DNA of 64,000 nucleotides from Lantana camara (taxonomy: Eukaryota > Streptophyta > Magnoliopsida > Lamiales > Verbenaceae). Both the position numbers and the translations under genes were made by a program. Under the pieces are notes generated by a model, which searched no databases, had not been told where the DNA came from, and worked only from the letters and a program-made list of their open reading frames with translations. Shown piece by piece: positions 54,974-64,000 of the stretch (position 1 is the first letter of the stretch; each line of letters starts with the position of its first letter). The stretch lies in contig CM074864.1 in NCBI GenBank assembly GCA_037501455.1, positions 39,148,001-39,212,000 of the forward strand. The letters run 5' to 3'.

Positions 54974-55910
54974 AGTGAATGACATAGATAATATATATAA
55001 AGCATTAAAGTTCATTCGAGCCATAATTCCATATAAAGTTTTACAATAAACAAGTGAAAATACGGAGTATCAATGTATGGAATTACAACTATCAAGTTTA
55101 TTTCAGGAAAGTGATCAGTGGCTCGACGAGTGAGCAATTCTCCAACCTTACTCCTTTAGTGTACAGAAAATAGTTATTGAGCGATCATGCAAGGATTTAG
55201 TTTCACTTAATATAGGATTCAATTCAGGTGCACAATTACCCCTTTTTTCCTCCGGGTTGGTGGTTCGGGTAGCTAACCCTTACCACCCAGGACAGGATGA
55301 CCAATGGGTACATGAATCCCAATGATCGGGAGCCCCTTCAATTCACCAAACCTCCTGGTGAATATCTGGGTAGTCCGAGTTTGGTTGGGACTTTTGCAAG
55401 AGATAGCCATCAGCCCATGTTTTCCCGGTTCTCTCAATACACAAGTCCCTGGGCCCCAGGAAGTGTCAGGTTCTCGCCAAAACAGGACAGGAACAGATTT
55501 TATTTTAATAACAATTGGCATTTGAAATCAGAATAATAAATATAAAGTAGGTCTAGGCCAAATTTCACATAATAAATTTAATGGGTTCATAGTATATAAC
55601 CAATCAATTTCTCACCTGCACCGAACCAAAAAGAAGGAGACAAACTCCCCGAACCCTACACGGCTGGCTCATCGTCCTCTTGAGAACCCTCTGGATAAGA
55701 GAAACAGGACACGAGTGAGACTCGACTCAATATGAACCAAGGATGACACTCGGCAATTGATAAAAATACACGTGGCATGATTATGAGTCACATTATATAA
55801 ATGGCATGTTCATGTGCACAATTAATGTCCCACGTTTAAAGAAACGAGCAAGGATTCTCAAAAGAACGAAGTAACAACGAAATAGAATAAAAAACACAGG
55901 GATATGTATG

Positions 55911-56110
55911 CATCCCGGCTGGGAAGGATTTTTCAAAGGTTTGTGTCCCGACCGGGACAACAGTACTAGGACCTATCTGCAACCCATCCACACCGAGACA
56001 GTTTTTACACTGCCCAAGCTCCCGGCCGGGAGGCTGCAACAGGCAGCCTGCTGCCAGGGTATCCAGGCCGGGATAGTTTTACACTTCCAAGGATCATGAC
56101 CGGGACCCTC
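55911..56110 (-). repeat. CTCCCGGCCGGGAG palindrome array in LTR D
   Basis: Five dyads: GTCCCGACCGGGAC (55945-55958), the perfect CTCCCGGCCGGGAG (56019-56032), and worn copies near 55912, 56059 and 56096. Confidence 0.85.
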
Positions 56111-57023
56111 AAAATGCAGAACAGGGCACATACGGGAGAAGTGGAAAACCCATACAAACCCACACCAAAACACAATAACACTCAAGAAACCAATGCATAA
56201 CAAGTATACAACCAACATATATCAATTAGCCATCAAGAAATACACTTAAACATGCTTAGATCATCAAATACTCTTCCAACAAACCCACATTTATTCCATA
56301 ATCAAAAATGCCTCAGACTTTGTTGAACTCAAGTTATATATGTATGACACTTATAAAAAATCATCACATAAACTTCAAAACATGTCATGGAATTCATAAA
56401 ATTAACAAGCCCTAACATACACACTCTTATTCAACAAAATGCACATATCAACATACCTTGAGAAAATGGAAGAAAAAGAAGGGGAAGGAGAAGAGAGATC
56501 TAGAGATCGATTTCTTGAAGAAAATGAAGTGAAATCCTTGGCTTTGCTTCCTTGTTTGGATCGAGTAGAGAGGGAGAGGAATGGAAGAGTTTGCCTTGTT
56601 CTTGTTCTTGAAATGAAGAAAGAAAATTATGTATATGTGTGTATAGATGATATATCGATAAAAGAGGGGAGAGAAAAGAAGGAAATTGCAACTTGGTCCT
56701 TATGAAATTTAAATGAATGCAATTCCTCAATTTGTAGAAGTTACAATTAAGTCCTTACCAAATTATCAATTAGGTTCAAGAATTATATAAAGTCACAAAT
56801 AAGGTCAAATAGACATATAATTCTCAAAATTGGAAATAATTGGACACATAATTCATGCTCAGAAATTAAATATACAACTCACGTAAATAGGTTCACGAAG
56901 TTAGAAATTTAAAGTAAAGGAGATGCGCAAATAAATAACAAAAAGGAATTAAATAAATTCTAAATCTCAAAACTCACACGCGTGGCGCGGGTACCTTTAC
57001 GGTCGAGAATTCGAGGTGTCACC

Positions 57024-57701
57024 TTGTCTGGTTATGATAATCTTTTTATCTTATTTAAATCATCATAACTTCGTCAGGGTACATGTAAGTCTATTTTTTC
57101 ATTACAATCGCACAAGATATTAGTTAAATTTTCTATTTTGGGATGGAGGTAAAACCTTGCAATTCACAGCTTTAATCGGTGATTCGTAGTATGGATGTTG
57201 TGTGTTCGAAAAGTTTAACATAAAATAAACAAGTTTGCAATGAATCGGGGCACAAAACTAATTTTGTTGAATCAAAAAGATTATTGCAAAGTTGTACTAC
57301 TATGTGTTTTCTTCCCTTTTTCTCTAGGCTGCAACTTGCCAATAATAATTTTTGGGATTTAATGACTGGCATCATATTCAGGACTTTAAATTATAATTTT
57401 TTCTACGAAACCACATAATGAAGAAATTAAAAAAAAAAAAAAGAAAATAACAAAGGAAAATGAATATCATTGGTGATTGCTTCAATTGAAAATATCTTGT
57501 TTCGAAAAGCATACAAAAACTAAACTATTAAAACGTAAAAGAAAAAGGTTTTTGATTTGATATGGTTTGACGAAAATGAAGATGACCATCGTGAAGCCTG
57601 TTATTTATTGACCAAACTAGTTGTTTGATGGGGTCAAAATACGCTCGACCCGCATTTGGACATGTGGCGACATGAGAAGGTAACACGTGGCCTTTCCTGA
57701 C
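57024..57701. other. Unassigned AT-rich sequence
   Basis: No ORF, LTR landmark, repeat or RNA gene recognised. An A-run lies at about 57428-57441. It may be unique genomic flank, or decayed sequence of the element in which LTR G inserted. Confidence 0.5.
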
Positions 57702-59614
57702 TGTTGGAAAACAGGAAACAGAAAGCAGCGGAAATTTAAAAATTTTCCAACAAAAAGGATCTTAGACTCGCAATCGTGAATCCAAATTCGTAGAGATTAG
57801 AAACTTACTTTTCAATAATCTTTCTTGAAGCGTTTCAAGCCACCCAAGAACGCTCTTCTCACAGCTTGACCCCCTCTCCTTGGTAAAGCTCGAATCTTCA
57901 AAACTTCTAACTTGAAGCTCTCTAGAGATAGTCCACCAACTTGACTACAATCTAACTAGTAAGGATGCTAGTTCTCTAGTTAGTGTTTAGGCTTAACCTA
58001 GGGTTTATTTTATCTTGGAGAAATGATGGTGTTCAACACATGAACCAAAAGAATTCAATCACTCTCTAAGGGGAGCATGAGCTCCCCTATATATAGGAAA
58101 GGGAGGGGGACGCCGAACCCTAGTCCTTCGGGGCTAAGGATACCAAGTAATTCCAAACTTTGACTTTGAATTTTAATTCAAATCAACTTTTAAGAGAGCT
58201 AAAATATTCAAACCCTTTTGGATAATATTATACTTTATTTATTAATAAATAAATAACTTATTTATCTAATTAATTAATTCATAATTAATTAATTTCTACA
58301 AAATAAGACTTTCTTTTTAATTCAAAATTAAACCAAAGTCTATTAAATAATTAATCACATTAATTATTTAACACATAAATAAATATACACATATATTTAC
58401 ACAAGTGTGAGACACGTGTCCCAAGGACACGTGCCACTCAAGTGAGCCACACGTGTGGTTCACACATGTGGAACCCTCTTGGCCCGATTAACTCGTTTAA
58501 TCATTTTAAAGCCTTAACTCATGTAACTAAATTATTGTGTGTGACCCTCTAGGTTCTCAATTCAATTAGCAGTGACCCTAATTAATTAATTCACTAAATA
58601 ATTAATCAGTCCACAAATTAAACAACCATAGTTTAGCAACAGGTGTTTAACCCCTAGCTGAATTGGAATATCTCGATTCGACAGAACCTTTAAGTCATTG
58701 ATTCTTGTGAGATACAATCCTCCTACTTACTATCTCTCAACTATGATCTAGGGTAAGGGAATAATCTGAACCCTAATAATCTGGTCTTAAAGCTAAGTGC
58801 ATTTCATATCCTTTTGATCTCAATCCAAGAAACCTTTTCTTGATGTCTTGATCTACTGCCTTGGCCAAGGACTCCATATGGCATATAAATGACTTACACA
58901 ATAAGAGATCACCTTGCAAATGCAAGTGTAGGTCCTTTCTTGATTCTCATTCACTTTCATGAGTCACTTGTGCAGCCCCAGCATAAGCCTTGAATCAGTT
59001 GTCTAAGGCGACACCCTGTAAAGCTTATACCTAAGACTACAGAGTTAACTCATAAAGTGACATGGAACCTCAAGTCTAAGGATCAATTAATCACATCAAT
59101 GACTCGTGAGATCTTTCCTAATTTGGAAGTTTCCATTTCCTGAAATAGAAACTTCCTTTCCTATTTCGGAATCTTCTCACACGCGGCACCTCAGTGAACT
59201 TACTTATGGAAGTAAGCACCCTCATGTATCATGCACGTATCAACTATACACTTTGTACCTCCATGAAACAAGGTGGTCCTTCTTAAGGGCGTGATCCCAC
59301 AAGCAAGCCTTAGAGGAGTCAGGTTGACACTCCCACTGTCTGTAGGACTCATCGGCTTGGAGTATTTTACTAATCATGACTTATGTGATATAGGGCTCGT
59401 TTCATGAACCATTTCACCTAAATGGTAGAGTCCTAAAGTCATCAGGATTAGGGGAGTTCTCATACATGCACAATTAAAGTAAACGCATACCAAACAAGAG
59501 CATATAAAGAAGTGTTGCCTCAATTCATTATTTTATTCAAAGATTGTCTGTGATTACAATAAGGAAAAGTACAAAATGGATATATAATCTGCTTTTAGGG
59601 CACTATTCCTAACA
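57702..59614 (-). repeat. Solo LTR, family G, copy 1
   Basis: Minus strand TGTTAGGAATAGTGCCC (59614) to TTTTCCAACA (57702), 1913 bases. Orientation rests on TATATATAGGGG near 58090-58105 and AATAAAATAATGA near the 5' end on minus. Flanks CTGAC and CTCAC are an imperfect 5-base duplication. No PBS or PPT is attached, so it is a solo LTR. It is unrelated to the gypsy LTRs above and its superfamily is not assigned. Confidence 0.8.
58409..58475 (-). promoter_or_regulatory. G-box cluster, LTR G copy 1
   Basis: Three CACGTG cores plus one mutated (CACATGTG) in about 65 bases, roughly 310 bases upstream of the TATA box on the minus strand. Confidence 0.65.
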
Positions 59615-59809
59615 CTCACTGGGGCAGGTTATCAATGAGCGTTCAAAGCCCCCAAGCGTCAAAACCCCTAAAGAGCACGTGTCGTCTCTGCAGTGCGCAC
59701 ACGTGGTCATCCCCGCCGCTCTTTAACAAGCGCACCTCCCAAAGTGGGACACAATCCCAGCTTATCTGGGAAGTCCTCTTTGAGCGTTGACCCACACGTT
59801 TCCATGAAG
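59615..59809. other. Short unassigned segment between G LTRs
   Basis: GC-richer than its surroundings, with CACGTG at about 59676 and 59700. No coding motif. Possibly leftover of the element in which the G LTRs are nested. Confidence 0.4.
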
Positions 59810-61000
59810 GACACGTGTCACGCACGTGACCCACACGTGTGATTTCACACGTGTGGAACCCTTTGGCCCGATTAACTCCTTTAATCATTTTAAAGCCTCA
59901 ACTCATGTAACCAAGTTGTTGTGTGTGACCCTCTAGGTTCTCAATTCATTTAGCAGTGACCCTAATTAATTAATTCACTAATTAATTAATCAGTCCGCAG
60001 ATTGAACGACCATAGTCTAGCAACAGGTGTTTAACCCCTAGCTGAATTGGAATGTTTGGATTCGACAGAACCTTTAAGTCATTGATTAATGTGAGATACA
60101 ATCCTCCTACTTACTATCTCTCAACCAAGATCTAGGGTAAGGGAATAATCAGAACCCTAATAATCCGGTCTTAAAGCTAAGTGCATTTCATATCCATTTG
60201 ATCTCAATCCAAGAAACCCTTTGCTTGATGTCTTGATCTACTGCCTTGGCCAAGGACTCCATATGGCATATGAATGACTTACACAATAAGAGATCACCTT
60301 GCAAATGCAAGTGTAGGTCCTTTCTTGATTCTCATTCACTTTCATGAATCACTTGTGCAGCCCCAGCATAAGCCTTGAATCAGTTGTCTAAGGCGACACC
60401 CTTTAAAGCTTATACCTAAGACTACAGAGTTAACTCATAAAGTGACAAGGAACCTCAAGTCTAAGGATCAATTAATCACATCAATGACTCGTGAGATATT
60501 TCCTAATCTGGAAGTTTCTATTTCCTGAAATAGAAACTTCCTTTCCCATTTAGGAATGTTCTCACACGGGGCACCTCAGTGAACTTACTTATTAAAGTAA
60601 GCACCCTCATGTATCACGCACGTATCAACTATACACTTTGCACCTCCATGAAACAAGGTGGTCCTTCTTAAGGGCATGATCCCACAAGCAAGCCTTAGAG
60701 GGGTCAGGTTGACACTCCCACTGTCTGTAGGACTCATCGGCTTGGAGTATTTTACTGATCATGACTTATGTGATATAGGGCTCGTTTCATTGACCATTTC
60801 ACCTAAATGGTAGAGTCCTAAAGTCATCAGGATTAGGGGAGTTCTCATACATGCACAGATAAAGTAAACGCATACCAAACAAGAGCATATAAAGAAGTGT
60901 TTCCTCAATTCGTTATTTCATTCAAAGCTTGTCTGTGATTACAATAAGGAAAAGCACAAAGCAGATATACAATCGGCTTTCTAGGGCACTATTCCTAACA
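59810..61000 (-). repeat. LTR G, copy 2 (truncated)
   Basis: Matches copy 1 from its G-box cluster to its minus-strand start at 61000. The promoter-proximal 0.7 kb is missing. Confidence 0.85.
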
Positions 61001-62684
61001 GATAAAACCACTCAGATTGGATCCAACCTTTCAGGACCCTGGCAGAAATCATATGAGGAAAATCATATCATCCAGGTACTGGTATGGGATGAAATTAAAT
61101 CCTTCAAAATGCACTTTTGGAGTGTGAAGAGGAAAATTCTTGGGCTACATGGTCAACCAGAGGGGAATTGAGGCTAATCCGGAAAAAATCAAGGCTATTC
61201 TGCACATCCCATCCCCTCGTAATCTCAGGGAAGTACAGGTGCTGGTAGGAAAAATCATTTCTTTAAACAGGTTTATCTCGCGCTAAGTAGACAGGAACCT
61301 TCCTTTCTTCAAAATTCTGCGCAATGCTCGGAATTTTGCTTGGACTAAGGACTGCGAGAAAGCATTACAAGACATGAAGGCTTATCTTTTGAGCGCTCCC
61401 CTCTTGGAAAAGCCCCTTGAGGGCGAAAGATTGTTTATGTATCTCTCCGTTTCCACAAAAGCAATGAGCGCAATTCTAACAACCGTACGGGAGAGTAAGC
61501 ATTTGCCTGTTTATTATTTAAGCAAAACCTTACAAGGGGCCTGTTTATCACGACGGTTGAGGCCCTATTTCCAGGCGCACTCAATAACCGTCCTCACGGA
61601 CCAGCCATTAAAACAAGTGTTGTTAAAGTCGGATGTATCAGGCAGATTGATAAAGTGGGCCATTGAGTTGAGCCAATTTGACTTAAGTTTCGAGCGCAGG
61701 TTATAGCGGATTTGCTAGTTGAACGTTTTGGTTTAGAACCTGCTGTTCCAAAAAACGACGGTCTATGGGTCCTGTACACGGATGGTTCCTCAACCTCTCA
61801 GGGGGGGGGGGGGGGGGAAGGGAGGAGCAGGGGTAACCCTTAGAGACCCCAATGGAATTGAGATAGACTTTGCGATCAGGTTGGATTTCCAAGTTACCAA
61901 TAACGAGGCAGAATATGAAGCCCTCGTGCAAGGGTTAAAAATTGCCTTTCAAAGCGGAGCCTCTGGAATTACCCGCATATGTTGATTCACAATTGATTGC
62001 GAGCCAGATTGAAGGAACTTATGAGGCTCGAGAAACCACCATGGTGCAATACTTGAGCAAGGCCAGGGAAATCATTGGGAAGTTCAAAGAATTCAACTTA
62101 TTGCAGGTCCCACGTGCGGAAAACGAGCGTGCTGACGCTTTGTCGAAATTTGCATCAGCACTGGAAGGTACCGGCGAGCGCTCTATCATGTTCCTCAGAG
62201 CAGAGGAGCCGTTGATAAAGGAGAGGGTCACCAAGAAAATGGTAGCCATGATCGATCCACACGAGCCATGTTGGCTCGATGACATAGTACGATTTATTAA
62301 GGATGGCGTTTGTCCCACTGACAAGGTAGAGGCACGAAAAATCCGAAACAAAGCCCCTCGTTTCTCTTTGGATAACGAAGGCAGGCTTTTTAAAAAGTCA
62401 TTCCAGGGTCCACCAATGCGGTGTTTGAGGCCCTCGCAAGCCAAAGAGACCCTGGAGCATGTACATAGAGGGAGTTGTGGGAATCACTCAGGAGGACGCG
62501 TCCTTGCCAAGAAAATACTAAGGAGTGGATTCTATTGGCCTACTATTCTACAGGATGCCCTCGAATTCTCCAAAAGATGTCCCAAATGTCAATTCCATTC
62601 AAACATCCCTCAGTTGCCAGCAACCCAGATGGTCCCCATAGACATCTCGTGGCCCTTTGACCAGTGGGGTATAGACATTGTGGG
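61001..62684 (+). pseudogene. Tat-lineage Ty3/gypsy pol fragment (RT end, two RNase H domains, integrase N-part)
   Basis: RT end reads [17 protein letters not shown] (near 61140-61200). The first RNase H (61374-61706, KPLEGERLFMYLSVS, TDQPLKQVL) lacks about 20 codons after LQGAC. A second, archaeal-type RNase H follows (YTDGSSTS, NNEAEYEALVQGL, YVDSQLIASQIEG, ENERADALSKFAS), the hallmark of the Tat/Ogre/Retand lineage. Integrase finger HRGSCGNHSGG, CPKCQ and WPFDQWGIDIVG follow, cut by LTR G at 62684. A 17-base G-run (61801-61817) and a shift near 61970 break the second RNase H. The element is dead. Confidence 0.92.
61801..61817. repeat. Poly-G tract of 17
   Basis: Uninterrupted G run inside the second RNase H, where homologues encode a short Gly run. 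It shifts the frame; could be expansion or a sequencing error. Confidence 0.9.
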
Positions 62685-64000
62685 TGTTGGAAAACACGAA
62701 TCAGAAAGCAGCGGAATTTAAAAAATTTTCCCAACAAAAGGACCTTGAACTCGCAATCGTGTAACCAAATTCGTAAAGATAGAAAACTTACTTTTCTTTT
62801 GTTCTTTCTTGAAGCGTTTCAAGCCACCCAAGAACGCTCTTCTCGCGGCTTGATCCCCTCTCCTTGGTAAAGCTCGAATCTTCAAACTTCTAACTTGAAG
62901 TCTCTAGAGAAAGTCCACCAACTTGATCACAATCTAACTAGTAAGGATGCTAGTTCTCTAGTTAGTGTTTAGGCTTAACCTATGGTTTAATTTAATCTTG
63001 GAGAAAGGAAGGTGTTCAACACATGAACCAAGAAATTATCAATTAGCTCCATAAGGAGCTCGAGCTCCCCTATTTATAGAGAGGGGAGTGCCGAAATTCC
63101 TAGTCCTTTATGGGCTAGGATTTTGGTCCCTCTCTCCTATTACTTGATCATCAAGTATTTTCCAACTTTGACTTTGAATTCTAATTCAAGTCAACTTTTA
63201 AGAGAGCTAAAAATATCCAAACTATTTTTGGATAATTTTATACTTTATTTATTATAAAATAAATAACTTATTTTTATCTAATTAATTAATTCGTAATTAA
63301 TTAACTAGATTATTTTCTCCAAAATAAGACTTTCTTTTTAATTCAAAATTAAACCAAAGTCTATTAAATAATTAACAACTTAATTATTTAATATCCAATT
63401 AAATAGTCACGTGTGGCACACGTGTCATAGTGACACGTGTCCAGTCACGTGACCCACACGTGTGGTTTCACACGTGTGGAACCCTCTAGGCTCGATTAAC
63501 TCGTTTAATCATTTTAAAGCCTCAACTCATGTAACCAAGTTGTTGTGTGTGACCCTCTAGGTTCTCAATTCAATTAGTAGTGACCCTAATTAATTAATTC
63601 ACTAATTAATTAATCAGTCCACATATTAAACGACCATAGTCTAGCAACAGGTGTTTAACCCCTAGCTGAATTGGAATGTTCGGATTCGACAGAACCTTTA
63701 AGTCATTGATTCATGTGAGATACAATCCTCCTACTGACTATCTCTCAACCAAGATCTAGGGCAAGGGAATAATCAGAACCCTAATAATCCGGTCTTAAAG
63801 CTAAGTGCATTTCATATCCATTTGATCTCAATCCAAGAAACGCTTTTCTTGATGTCTTGATCCACTGCCTTGGCCAAGGACTCCATATGGCATATGAATG
63901 ACTGACACAATAAGAGATCACCTTGCAAATGCAAGTGTAGGTCCTTTCTTGATTCTCATTCACTTTCATGAATCACTTGTGCAGCCCCCAGCATAAGCCT
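62685..64000 (-). repeat. LTR G, copy 3 (runs off the window)
   Basis: Minus-strand end TTTTCCAACA at 62685, inside the Tat integrase codons. TATA box CTATAAATAGGGG (minus) near 63068-63080 and six G-boxes at 63407-63479. The 5' part lies beyond 64000. Confidence 0.85.
63407..63479 (-). promoter_or_regulatory. G-box cluster, LTR G copy 3
   Basis: Six perfect CACGTG cores in 73 bases, two inside the palindrome CACACGTGTG. It sits about 330 bases upstream of the TATA box. Confidence 0.75.

Larger units (their letters stand above)
54523..57023 (-). repeat. 5' LTR of element D
   Basis: Minus strand from about 57023 (TGACACCTCGAATTC, first bases altered) to GGCGTCACA at 54523, about 2.5 kb. Donor CAAG/GTATGT at 56457/56456, palindromes 55911-56110, hairpin 54957-54973, pyrimidine tract and CAG/GT acceptor at 54933. 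Arms GCTAGG/CCTAGC are partly kept. Confidence 0.85.

Noticed and set aside
57024..57701. Possible host gene exon or intron
   Set aside because: AT-rich with no coding bias, splice-bounded ORF or known protein motif visible. Left as unassigned.
59643..59888. 81-codon minus-strand ORF between the G LTRs
   Set aside because: No recognisable motif, and it runs across the junction into LTR copy 2.

Overview
The window is a heterochromatin-like block of a plant (eudicot-like) nuclear genome. I see no intact host gene. The evidence is nested LTR retrotransposons with chromodomain-type Ty3/gypsy pol, primer-binding sites for plant initiator-Met tRNA (TGGTATCAGAGC), a CACTA DNA transposon and long AT-rich spacers. 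The species cannot be named from this. LTR families are labelled A, B/C/O (related), T, H, D, E and G for this report only.

Layout. 1-5925 (-): element A, with PR-RT-RNase H, PBS and a 3.4-kb 5' LTR, inserted in the 3' LTR of a non-autonomous B element (5926-11355, -). 11356-16290: scrambled B modules, minus-strand LTR pieces alternating with plus-strand internal pieces, plus a gag remnant. 16291-31883 (+): element O, reduced to a piece of 5' LTR, the pol 3' end and a 3' LTR. It is split in its chromodomain by the complete 12-kb Tekay/Del-like element T (17043-29086). 31884-36300 (-): B-type LTR C and internal domain. 36301-43284 (+): a B-type LTR split by element H (36901-42031, perfect CTTCC target duplication). 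43285-47614 (-): a B-type LTR split by a 2.45-kb CACTA element (44208-46658, TAC duplication). 47615-51322 (-): the start of another B-type LTR, then LTR E, which carries three correctly spliced, in-frame exons of a pirin gene. 51323-57023: an A-type LTR end inserted in the gag-pol of element D (-), with its PBS and LTR. 57702-64000: three copies of an unrelated LTR (G, read on -) around or inside a Tat-lineage pol fragment that has the second, archaeal-type RNase H.

How the parts work together. The autonomous elements encode gag (CCHC knuckles), aspartic protease, RT, RNase H, integrase and a C-terminal chromodomain; all are broken by stops or frameshifts. The B family has matching LTRs, PBS and PPT but no recognisable pol, as expected for an element mobilised in trans. 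It has the same lineage-type LTR start and the same palindrome core as O.

Most notable are the LTRs. Families A, T, O, H, B and D share (i) a 5'-splice-site-like CAAG/GT, (ii) downstream a hairpin whose 3' arm runs into a CTRAY branch-point consensus and a YAG/G acceptor, with stem changes that preserve pairing, and (iii), in most families, a distant inverted pair GCTAGGCGGGA/TCCCGCCTAGC. Between donor and hairpin most families carry an array of GC-rich palindromes whose sequence is family-specific. Together these suggest a regulated LTR leader intron and a structured R-U5 RNA. I have not seen this described, but I could not search for it.
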